A stretch of 64,000 bases of DNA from Desulfurobacterium atlanticum (GTDB lineage: Bacteria > Aquificota > Aquificia > Desulfurobacteriales > Desulfurobacteriaceae): NCBI RefSeq assembly GCF_900188395.1, contig NZ_FZOB01000003.1, forward strand, positions 1 through 64,000, in the 5' to 3' direction. The notes beneath the pieces are model-generated. The model made no database searches and was not told the origin of the DNA. It saw only the letters and a program-made list of their open reading frames with translations. Below are positions 51,163 to 59,173 of the stretch, one piece after another (position 1 is the first letter of the stretch; every line of letters starts with the position of its first letter). The position numbers and the translations under genes were made by a program.

Positions 51163-54100
51163 ATGAGCTACATAGAAGCTTTGAAAGAAACTTTTAAGGA
51201 AAATTTTACCGATGATAAACTTAATAAAATCGCTTACGGGCATGACCTTGGAGAGTTTCCTCCGCCTGTTAAGAAAATGATGGGAATAAGAGAACCTGAT
51301 GGAATTGTCAGAGTTTTATCTGAAGATGATGCTAAAAAGCTGTTAGAACTTTCAAGGAAATACGGGTTTCGGGTGGTTCCCCGTGCAAAGGCTTCTTCTG
51401 GTTACGGTGGTGTTTTACCTGTTGCTGAGGATACTGTTGTTGCTGACCTTGCGTGGATGAAGGAGATTATTTCCATTGATAAAGAAAATTTGACTGCTAC
51501 CGTTCAACCTGCTGTTGTGTGGAAGGAGCTTGATGAGGAACTTCAAGCAAGAGGATTGACTTTGAGACTTTATCCGTCAAGCTATCCTTCTTCAACTGTT
51601 GGAGGATGGCTTGCGCAGGGTGGTGCAGGTATTGGGAGTTATGAGTATGGCTGGTTTAAGGAGAATGTTATTTCGGCAAAGGTTGTTCTTCCAAGTGGTG
51701 AAGTTAAGATTTTTGAAGGTCAGGAACTTCTTGATTATATAGCAGATGCTGAAGGTATTACCGGTATCATTACAGAGATTACTATAAAAGTTAAGCCTCT
51801 TGAGAAAGAAAAGGTTACTGTAATTGCATTTGGCGATGAGGATAGTATAGGTGGAGCGTTAAATTACATTTTTGAAAACAGCATACCTTTCTGGAGTGTT
51901 TCGTTTATAAATCCTGATGCGTGTAAAGTAAAGAATGTTTTTCCACCTCCAGCTCCACACGGTCATCCTGAACCTGTTCACAGACCTAAACTTCCTGAAA
52001 AATACATGTTAATTCTGGCATATCCAGAATCAAGAGAAAATATTGTTAAGGGTGCGATAGATGAACTGGTTAAGAAATTTAACGGAGAAATTCAGCCTGA
52101 GGAGATAGCGGAGCATGAGTGGGAAGAGAGATTTAAGCCTATGAAAGCTAAAAGGCTTGGTCCTTCTGTTGTTCCTGCTGAAGTGGTTCTGCCTGTTAAA
52201 AGTGTAGGAGAGTTTTTAAAAAGAGTAAGGAAGGAGATAAAGCATCCTGTTGTTTTTGAAGGATTTACAGTTAAAGATGGGAAAGTTATTCTTCTTGGTT
52301 TTATTCCACATGATATAAGAAAAAAAGACTTTCAGTTTGTTTCAGCTCTTGGAATTACAGTTTCTAAAATAGGTCATTCTCTTGGCGGTAAGCCGATAAC
52401 TTCCGGGTACTATTTTGCCCATGAGGCTGAGAAGATTTTTGGTAAAGAGAGAGTAGAAAAACTTAAAGAGTTTAAAAAGAAAGTTGATCCTAAATCTTTA
52501 ATGAATCCTTATAAAGTTATTGAGGCGGGTAAACCGGCTAAAATAATGGCTCTTGGAAATATAACAGAACCTTTTATGAAAGCTCTTGCTAACAATGTTG
52601 CCAGCAAGTGTGATTTTAAAGAGCATTTTGAGGATAAAAAAGGATTTCCCGGAGATATTCTCTGGTATGCCTATTCCTGTACTCAATGCGGTTACTGTGT
52701 TGACAACTGCACTCAATATGGTGGATATAAATGGGAAGCAACAACTCCAAGAAGTAAATGGATATTTCTTAGAGAGCTTGTAGAAGGAAGGCTTGAAGAG
52801 AGTCAGGAGCTTGTGGATATATTCCTTGGGTGTACCCTCTGTAATTTCTGTGATATTGAGTGTCAGATAGACCTTCCGATACTACATGCGTGGGACAGGC
52901 TGAGAGAGAAGTTTGTCCTTAAGGATAAGTTTTCCGCCTTTCCTGCCCTTGAGGTTATGGCAGCAGGGTTGAGGCAGCAAAACAATATATGGGCAGGACC
53001 TTCTAAAGATAGAGATAAATGGATTCCTGATGATTTGAAAGAGTATATAGAGGAAAATAAAGGGAAGACTGATGTTTTATACTTTGCAGGTTGTACAGCT
53101 GCGTTTGTTGAAAATGATGTTGGAATAGGTGCCATGCGCCTTATGAAGGATGCTGGCATCAAATTTACAAATTTTGGCAAGCAGGAAGCGTGCTGTGGAA
53201 TTCCTATGGTTGTAGCTGGAAGGACAGATCTTGTTGAGAGGATGTTTGACCATCATACAAAACTTGCAAAAGAGATGGGAATTAAAACTATTGTTACATC
53301 ATGCCCATCCTGTTATAAAACATGGAAGATTTACTACCAGGAGATAGCTGAGAAGAAGGGGGTGGAGTATCCGTTTGAGATAAAACATTTTACAGAGCTT
53401 CTTGCTGATGCTGTTAAAGATGGAAGACTTACATTTGAAAATAAACCGGAAGGAGTTGATACCATTACTTACCATGATACATGTAAACTTGGAAGAAGTG
53501 TTCCTGTAACAGAACCACCGAGAGAACTTCTTAAAGCCGTGCCGGGAATAAAACTTGTTGAGATGAAGCATAACAGGGATAAGACTCTTTGCTGCGGTGG
53601 TGCCGGTACACTTGTTAAAAATCCTGAAGTGGCTCATAAAATAGGTCTCAAAAAGCTTGGCGAGGCGGTTGAGGCTGGTGCTGATACCCTGACAACAATA
53701 TGTCCGTGCTGTGAATTTAAGATGAGGGTTGATAGAGACCATCTTGTTAAAGAGGGTAAACTTCCTGACCTGCAAATAAAAGACCTTGCCTATATTCTTG
53801 CCGAAGCTAAAGGCTATAAGCTGAAAGATCCTGAGCCGTGGGTAAGAGAATTGTGGGGAACATTTGAGGCTATGATAGGGATAATGGATCCGCCGGGTAT
53901 GGCAAGATTTATGGCTGATTATCTTCCTGAGATGATAGATGCGATGCCTGAACCTTACAGGGGAATGATGAAGGTTATGATGTCTGCACCGCAGCCTGTT
54001 AGGAAGGCAATGTTTGCAGCTATGAAGCCGATGATGCCAAAACTTTTCCCTTCAATGCTTGATGAGATGATGCCAAAACTCTTGCCGATATTCCTTAAAG

Positions 54101-54261
54101 GTATGGAAGAGAGAATTCCTATGCCTGATTTTCTAAAAGAACAGATGCCGGATTTAATGCCGGAAGTGATGAAAAACTATATGAGCGGTCATCTTCCACA
54201 GATACTTAAATATTTCATGCCATATATGGAAAAGTACATTATGACAGGTAAGGTTAATTAA
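51163..54261 (+). CDS. FAD-linked oxidase/Fe-S/CCG-domain oxidoreductase with Met-rich tail
   Basis: A protein of 1032 residues. Residues about 20-460 form a GlcD/VAO-type FAD-linked oxidase (VVPRAKASSGYGG, SSYPSSTVGGWLAQGGAGIGS, VDPKSLMNPYK). Residues about 505-590 hold CTQCGYCVDNC and CTLCNFCDIEC, two partial 4Fe-4S sites as in GlpC/LldF. Residues about 640-880 hold two CCG domains (CTAAF..ACCGIP..CPSC and DTCK..CCGGAG..CPCC) like HdrB/GlpC. The last 129 residues contain 26 Met. Likely a 2-hydroxyacid or related dehydrogenase that passes electrons to a membrane or Fe-S partner. Start at 51163 with GGAGG. Confidence 0.85.
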   Translation: MSYIEALKETFKENFTDDKLNKIAYGHDLGEFPPPVKKMMGIREPDGIVRVLSEDDAKKLLELSRKYGFRVVPRAKASSGYGGVLPVAEDTVVADLAWMKEIISIDKENLTATVQPAVVWKELDEELQARGLTLRLYPSSYPSSTVGGWLAQGGAGIGSYEYGWFKENVISAKVVLPSGEVKIFEGQELLDYIADAEGITGIITEITIKVKPLEKEKVTVIAFGDEDSIGGALNYIFENSIPFWSVSFINPDACKVKNVFPPPAPHGHPEPVHRPKLPEKYMLILAYPESRENIVKGAIDELVKKFNGEIQPEEIAEHEWEERFKPMKAKRLGPSVVPAEVVLPVKSVGEFLKRVRKEIKHPVVFEGFTVKDGKVILLGFIPHDIRKKDFQFVSALGITVSKIGHSLGGKPITSGYYFAHEAEKIFGKERVEKLKEFKKKVDPKSLMNPYKVIEAGKPAKIMALGNITEPFMKALANNVASKCDFKEHFEDKKGFPGDILWYAYSCTQCGYCVDNCTQYGGYKWEATTPRSKWIFLRELVEGRLEESQELVDIFLGCTLCNFCDIECQIDLPILHAWDRLREKFVLKDKFSAFPALEVMAAGLRQQNNIWAGPSKDRDKWIPDDLKEYIEENKGKTDVLYFAGCTAAFVENDVGIGAMRLMKDAGIKFTNFGKQEACCGIPMVVAGRTDLVERMFDHHTKLAKEMGIKTIVTSCPSCYKTWKIYYQEIAEKKGVEYPFEIKHFTELLADAVKDGRLTFENKPEGVDTITYHDTCKLGRSVPVTEPPRELLKAVPGIKLVEMKHNRDKTLCCGGAGTLVKNPEVAHKIGLKKLGEAVEAGADTLTTICPCCEFKMRVDRDHLVKEGKLPDLQIKDLAYILAEAKGYKLKDPEPWVRELWGTFEAMIGIMDPPGMARFMADYLPEMIDAMPEPYRGMMKVMMSAPQPVRKAMFAAMKPMMPKLFPSMLDEMMPKLLPIFLKGMEERIPMPDFLKEQMPDLMPEVMKNYMSGHLPQILKYFMPYMEKYIMTGKVN

Positions 54262-54271
54262 CAAAAATCAA

Positions 54272-54306
54272 TTTACGGGTCCCTTTCCCGGGGAGGGACC
54301 CGTAAA
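54272..54306. terminator. Strong hairpin terminator
   Basis: TTTACGGGTCCCT and AGGGACCCGTAAA form a 13-base perfect stem around a 9-base loop, right after the oxidoreductase gene. The T run after it is short (ATTT), so stopping may rely on the stem. Confidence 0.7.
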
Positions 54307-54333
54307 ATTTAACTTGTATTATAGGGGGGTATC

Positions 54334-55548
54334 ATGATAAGGAAGTTGCTTGCCGTGACTTTTACTGTATGTCTTGGAAGTCTTTTTCTTCTTTCATCGC
54401 AGGCTGATGCCACAAACGGTGATGACATGATTGGAGTATCACCAGTATCAAGGGCAATGGGTGGAATAGGTGTTGGGTTGCCGATTGGTTCTACAGATGA
54501 GGTTTATAGAAACCCGGCATGGATGAGTAAATCTTCAGGTTTTGATGTTAGTTTCGGTGCTACTTTGTTCCTTCCAGATGTAAAAGCCTCTGCAACCACT
54601 CCTGCCGGAACTACTGAAGTTTCCAGTAAAGCTGATACTTTTGTAATTCCTGAATTTTCAATAACTCAGCGATTGAATGATAAACTTGTTTTTGGTCTTG
54701 GGGCTTTTGGCGTTTCTGGTATGGGTACCGATTATAGAAATTCCAGTTCTCCTCTGTTTCAAAATATGAATACCAATTTTTCTTTTATGAGAATGATGCC
54801 GGCACTTTCTTACCAACTTAATGAAAATCTTTCTTTAGGTGCTGCTGTTCATATGGCATGGGGTTCTCTTGATATGGGACAGGGTTATTCTCAGGATTTT
54901 GGAATCGGAGGAACTTTCGGAATTGCTTATGATTCTGGATTCTTTACAGCAGGATTTTCTTATATGTCACCTATTTCAATGACCTATGAAAGGGTTTATG
55001 ATTCTAACGGAGATGGAACTTATGAGAATATAAAACTTGAACAGCCTCAAGAAGTGGCAGCGGGATTTGGTGTAAGACCTTCTGAAAGAGTAAAAATTGG
55101 TTTTGATGTTAGATGGATTAACTGGTCTGGTGCTGATGGATATAAACAGTTTGGCTGGGATGATCAGGTTGTTTATTCTGTTGGTGGAGAATTTAAGGCT
55201 ACTGAAAAGCTCTGTTTAAGGGCTGGTTTTAACTATGCCAAAAGTCCTTTAGATGATGTTTCTGCTGCTTCAAATGCCGCTCAAACCATAACAGTTCCTG
55301 ATCTTGCTGCTTCGTCTAATGAATATGGAATTGGTGTTATGAATGCTCTTGGATTTCCGGCTATAACGGAGACACATATTACGCTTGGAGCAGGTTATAA
55401 GGTGAGTGAGCACTTCGCGGTCAATGTAGCTTATGTCCGTGCCTTTGAAGGTGATTTCAAAGTTACAGATACTGCAAACGCATCCCCAACTTATGAAGCT
55501 AAAAATGCCCAGAACAGCATTTCTATGGGATTCCACTGGAACTTTTAA
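54334..55548 (+). CDS. FadL/OmpP1-family outer-membrane protein
   Basis: A 404-residue barrel protein with a signal peptide (cut after ADA, about residue 26) and the FadL opening GVSPVSRAMGGIGVGLP and the NPAWMSK element (family N-P-A-g-l). The rest is beta strands with aromatic ends, closing in HWNF with terminal Phe. FadL-type porins carry hydrophobic compounds through the outer membrane; the cargo here is unknown. The gene is monocistronic, between two strong terminators, with GGGGGG before ATG. Confidence 0.83.
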   Translation: MIRKLLAVTFTVCLGSLFLLSSQADATNGDDMIGVSPVSRAMGGIGVGLPIGSTDEVYRNPAWMSKSSGFDVSFGATLFLPDVKASATTPAGTTEVSSKADTFVIPEFSITQRLNDKLVFGLGAFGVSGMGTDYRNSSSPLFQNMNTNFSFMRMMPALSYQLNENLSLGAAVHMAWGSLDMGQGYSQDFGIGGTFGIAYDSGFFTAGFSYMSPISMTYERVYDSNGDGTYENIKLEQPQEVAAGFGVRPSERVKIGFDVRWINWSGADGYKQFGWDDQVVYSVGGEFKATEKLCLRAGFNYAKSPLDDVSAASNAAQTITVPDLAASSNEYGIGVMNALGFPAITETHITLGAGYKVSEHFAVNVAYVRAFEGDFKVTDTANASPTYEAKNAQNSISMGFHWNF

Positions 55549-55578
55549 TCCTGCGGAACCTTCCTCCTTTTCTTATGG

Positions 55579-55605
55579 AAACCCTCCCCTCGGGAGGGTT
55601 TTTTT
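55579..55605 (+). terminator. Rho-independent terminator
   Basis: AAACCCTCCC-CTC-GGGAGGGTTT followed by more T; a 10-base perfect stem between the FadL-type gene and the converging bcp gene. Confidence 0.9.
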
Positions 55606-55607
55606 AT

Positions 55608-56075
55608 TTAAGACTGGAGTTCTTTCAGTTTTTCAAGAACTTTTTCTGCATGTCCTTTAGCCCTAACGTTCTTCCACACATGTGCAACTTTTCCTTCAGG
55701 ATCTATAAGATAGGTTGTTCTAACAACTCCGTAGTATTCTTTACCAAAGCGTTTTTTCAGTTTCCACGCTCCGTAAGTTTTTATAACCTCTTTTTCAGGG
55801 TCGCTTAAAAGAGTAATAGTTAATCCTTTTTTCTCTTTAAATTTTTTGTGGCTTTCAACAGAATCGGGACTTACACCAAGGATTACGGCGTTCAGTTTTT
55901 CAAACTCCTCTTTCAATTTACTGAACTCTTCTGCTTCTTTGGTGCATCCCGGCGTGTTATCTTTTGGATAAAAATACAAAACTAACCATTTTCCTTTAAA
56001 GTCTTTCAGGCAGTTTTTTTTGCCTTCGTCATCTTTAAGACAAAAATCCGGTGCGTTCTTTCTGACATCAATCAT
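55608..56075 (-). CDS. bcp: Thioredoxin-dependent peroxiredoxin Bcp
   Basis: A protein of 155 residues of the AhpC/TSA superfamily, Bcp/PrxQ group. LVLYFYPKDNTPGCTKEAEEF near residue 33 contains the peroxidatic Cys in P-G-C-T, with VRTTYLIDPEGKV late in the chain. A second Cys is not at the usual +5 position, so a 1-Cys or atypical mechanism is possible. It removes peroxides. ATG 56075 after GGAGGAAAAC is the start; an earlier ATG at 56093 exists. Confidence 0.92.
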   Translation of the reverse strand: MIDVRKNAPDFCLKDDEGKKNCLKDFKGKWLVLYFYPKDNTPGCTKEAEEFSKLKEEFEKLNAVILGVSPDSVESHKKFKEKKGLTITLLSDPEKEVIKTYGAWKLKKRFGKEYYGVVRTTYLIDPEGKVAHVWKNVRAKGHAEKVLEKLKELQS

Positions 56076-56149
56076 TGTTTTCCTCCATATCATTGATTTA
56101 TTTCTGAATTAAATATATGAGATTTTAAGGATAAAAAATTGAGATTTGG

Positions 56150-56173
56150 GAGGGGGGGAAGAGAGCCCCCCTC
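56150..56173 (-). terminator. Terminator hairpin after the octaheme cytochrome gene
   Basis: GAGGGGGG and CCCCCCTC pair around an 8-base loop, just downstream of the octaheme gene on the minus strand, with a T-rich run (AATTTTTT) further on. It also lies before bcp in the same direction. Confidence 0.6.
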
Positions 56174-56185
56174 TAAAGAATTTGA

Positions 56186-57793
56186 TTAGTTCTTTTTCCT
56201 TTTATATATGTAAAATGCTCCACCAATGAGAATAACCGGAGTAAAAATCATTCCAAGGCCAAAAGCTATTCCGGGGAAATGTCCGTATCCAAGCTCTACA
56301 AAAGGTAATCTATGCTCTGACCACCATGGTCCATGACAATCAAGACAGTGAAGTGCTTTTTCCTTTGGAGCCACTCCGTGGTTTAACTGGAAGTATCTTG
56401 AGATTTCCACCCAGCTTTTTCCATCCCATTCAAGTCCAGCAGCTTTGGCTCCCATTTTTATAGCTTTATCTCTATCTCCTGTTGCAAAAATAATTCCAAC
56501 CTTTATAGGAATTGGAACATTACGTTTGGTATCGTATGGAACTATTGCGTAATGGTATTTAAAGGGATATATTTTCCCATCTCCTTTTTTGCCAATAGGT
56601 TGAGTAAACTGGATTTTACCTATAACATTTTCAACACCTTCATCAGGTTCTTCAAGGTTCGCCGGAATTAGTTTACCGTTTAATGCCGGAAGGTATAGTT
56701 TTCTTTTTCCGTTCCACCAGGCATATCTTGGAATGATGTTTTCTTTAATTTCTCTTTCTTCTCCCCATTTTACTCCTTCAAATTCAATTTTACTCCAGTC
56801 TCTGTGAAGTTCACTTTTATGAATAAGCGGAATATGACATGTTTGACATGCTATATGCTCTGTGTGGAAATTTTCTATAAACCATCCTTTTATGCCTTTA
56901 TGAGGCTGTTTATGACAGTCACTGCATGAAACAGCTTTTGCCTCTCTTGAAAATGTGTCAACTCCAACAGTGCCTACTTTATGGTTTTGGAAGGAATGGC
57001 AATCAATACAGTCCATTCCAGAACCCATGTGCACATCAATCTCTCTTGTTATTTTTTTACTCATTAAACCTGAAAATAGATTAGGTCTTTTTACGCCATC
57101 TCCTCCGCCGCTGAAAGCGTGGCATAAAAGACATACATCTTTAGAAGGTCTTTTCTGAATTTTTGAGGCTACTTTCATTAAATCTATTTTTGATTCGTAT
57201 CTCCATCTACCGTTTTCGTTAACAGGCACTTTTAGCCCGCTTTTTACTCCTTTTCCCCCTCCGTATCCTGATATATGACATACCAGACAGTCAATATCGG
57301 TTGCTGCTTCCTCAAATGACATGTTTGGATTTCCAGGTTTCCCCATGCTTACGCCATGGCACATAGAGCATCCGCTCATTAGGAGTTTACCTGTGATTTT
57401 ATTTTCATGGCCAGGAGGGGTTTTTTTCAGGGTAACTTTTCCTATCCAGTTTATAGTATGACCGTTAAAAAAGATGGACATGCAGTAGTCGTTATAGTTA
57501 TGTTTTCCTCCTCCTTTTGCATCGGGAAGGTTAGTTACATCGTTTAACTTACTGCTCATCTGGAAATGGTAGGAATGAAACACGTCTTCAACTTGCTTTT
57601 TGTGGCATGGAAGACAGCTTTTAGCTCCTTCATACTTTGTAATGCCGAGAGCTTTAAAAGCTTCGGTATGGTCTGCAAACCTTTTCTCCGGGTCCATAAG
57701 AATGGTTTTTTTTGTCACAGCTGCATGGCTTAAATTTGATGTAAGCATAAAAACAGATAACCACGCAGAGACTTGTAAGAGCTTCTTTCTCAT
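56186..57793 (-). CDS. Octaheme c-type cytochrome, OTR-like
   Basis: A 535-residue protein with a signal peptide (cut after SHA, residue 24), eight CxxCH heme motifs (CLPCH, CSMCH, CLVCH, CLLCH, CIDCH, CSDCH, CQTCH, CLDCH) and one C-terminal membrane helix followed by KRKKN. Spacing and length resemble octaheme tetrathionate reductase/hydroxylamine oxidoreductase relatives, which reduce tetrathionate, nitrite or hydroxylamine. It would face the periplasm, anchored at its C-terminus. It is divergent from the hydrogenase operon with 265 bases between, so electron passage between the two is plausible. Function beyond multiheme electron transfer is inferred. Confidence 0.85.
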   Translation of the reverse strand: MRKKLLQVSAWLSVFMLTSNLSHAAVTKKTILMDPEKRFADHTEAFKALGITKYEGAKSCLPCHKKQVEDVFHSYHFQMSSKLNDVTNLPDAKGGGKHNYNDYCMSIFFNGHTINWIGKVTLKKTPPGHENKITGKLLMSGCSMCHGVSMGKPGNPNMSFEEAATDIDCLVCHISGYGGGKGVKSGLKVPVNENGRWRYESKIDLMKVASKIQKRPSKDVCLLCHAFSGGGDGVKRPNLFSGLMSKKITREIDVHMGSGMDCIDCHSFQNHKVGTVGVDTFSREAKAVSCSDCHKQPHKGIKGWFIENFHTEHIACQTCHIPLIHKSELHRDWSKIEFEGVKWGEEREIKENIIPRYAWWNGKRKLYLPALNGKLIPANLEEPDEGVENVIGKIQFTQPIGKKGDGKIYPFKYHYAIVPYDTKRNVPIPIKVGIIFATGDRDKAIKMGAKAAGLEWDGKSWVEISRYFQLNHGVAPKEKALHCLDCHGPWWSEHRLPFVELGYGHFPGIAFGLGMIFTPVILIGGAFYIYKRKKN

Positions 57794-57985
57794 ACTTCCC
57801 TCCTCGATTATAGTTTTTTGTTTATACCATATAGTGATTATAATAAATTTTTTATGTAAGTGCTATTCGTAAATTTATAAATTTGACTTAGTAAATATTC
57901 CAAAGTAAAGATAAAACTGATTGTTTTTAAAATTTCATTGTGGTAACACCAAGTGAATATTAAATACTACTTATATAAGAAAGTA

Positions 57986-58014
57986 TTGACTTATCTGAGA
58001 GATGTCTCTATAAT
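57986..58014 (+). promoter_or_regulatory. Promoter of the hydrogenase operon
   Basis: TTGACT (57986-57991), 17 bases, and a perfect TATAAT (58009-58014), 44 bases before the small-subunit start. The spacer holds a 12-base palindrome AGAGA-TG-TCTCT (57998-58009) that touches the -10, a likely repressor or regulator site. Confidence 0.8.
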
Positions 58015-58058
58015 CAAAATACAGTAATGTCCAATCCAAGAAAAGGAGGGTTGAAACT

Positions 58059-59141
58059 ATGGACAGAAACATGTTCACGGGGGGATTACCGGGAACAATC
58101 TCCCGTCGTGGTTTTTTACGTGCTTGTGCTATAGCTACAGCTGCTATGGGACTTCCTATGGAAATGGTTACAAAAGTTGCTGAGGCAGCGGAAAGCCCTG
58201 AAAGACCAAGAGTTGTATGGCTTCATTTTCAGGAGTGTACAGGATGTTCAGAGTCTATCTTAAGGGCTTCCCATCCTGACCTTGCAACTTTGATTCTTGA
58301 CCTTATTGACCTTCAGTATCATGAAACTTTGATGGTTGGTGCTGGACATCAGGCTGAAGCTGCTTTTGAAAAGGCGATAGAAGAGCCTGGTTATGTTCTT
58401 GTTGTTGAAGGTTCAATTCCAACAGGTGAGTATGAAGACTTCTGTATGATAGGTGGTCATTCTGCAGAGCATAACCTTAAGAAAGCTGCGAAGAATGCAG
58501 CTATTATCATCAACATTGGAACATGTTCTGCATGGGGAGGTATTCCAGCTGCAAGACCAAACCCAACAAAAGCTGTCGCTACAGGTGATATTATCAAGGA
58601 TAAGCCGATAATAAATATTGGTGGATGTCCTCCAAACCCACATAACTTTCTTTCTGCGGTTCTCTATTATCTTACATTTAAGAAAGTTCCTCCAACAGAT
58701 ATTTATGGAAGACCACTGTTTGCTTACGGAAGAAGAATTCATGACCATTGTGAAAGAAGACCTCACTTTGATGAAGGAAGATATGCTGAGCAGTTTGGCG
58801 ATGTAGGTCACAGGCTTGGCTACTGTCTTTATAAAGTTGGGTGTAAAGCACCTGAAACCTTTGGTAACTGTTCTATTATAAGGTTTAATGATGTTGAAGT
58901 ATGGCCTGTTTCTGTTGGTAATGGTTGTTACGGATGTACAGAACCAAACTTCTGGGATACTATGAGTCCATTCCATGAAAGACTTCCAGGTGTTCCGCTT
59001 CCAGTAAACGGTGGAACAATTGCAAATGCTACCGATATTGGCAAGAAAGCTCTTGGAATTACAGCTGCAGCTCTTGCAATTCACGCAGGTATCGGTGTAG
59101 CTAAAAGTCTTGCTAAAGGCAAAAAGAAAGAGGAAGAATAA
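58059..59141 (+). CDS. hynA: NiFe hydrogenase small subunit, Tat-exported
   Basis: A 360-residue subunit with a twin-arginine signal SRRGFLRA at residues 15-22 and a hydrophobic stretch. ECTGCSES near residue 60 starts the proximal Fe-S site; CSAWGG, CPPNPHN, and late cysteines (DHCERR, CYGC) give the medial and distal clusters. A C-terminal membrane helix (AIHAGIGVAKSLAKGK region) anchors it. The mature enzyme faces the periplasm and oxidises H2. An AAGGAGG site precedes ATG. The gene is 32 bases before the large subunit; the type is group 1 membrane-bound uptake hydrogenase. Confidence 0.94.
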   Translation: MDRNMFTGGLPGTISRRGFLRACAIATAAMGLPMEMVTKVAEAAESPERPRVVWLHFQECTGCSESILRASHPDLATLILDLIDLQYHETLMVGAGHQAEAAFEKAIEEPGYVLVVEGSIPTGEYEDFCMIGGHSAEHNLKKAAKNAAIIINIGTCSAWGGIPAARPNPTKAVATGDIIKDKPIINIGGCPPNPHNFLSAVLYYLTFKKVPPTDIYGRPLFAYGRRIHDHCERRPHFDEGRYAEQFGDVGHRLGYCLYKVGCKAPETFGNCSIIRFNDVEVWPVSVGNGCYGCTEPNFWDTMSPFHERLPGVPLPVNGGTIANATDIGKKALGITAAALAIHAGIGVAKSLAKGKKKEEE

Positions 59142-59173
59142 TCAATAAATAAACCCCAGATGGAGGTTAAACT

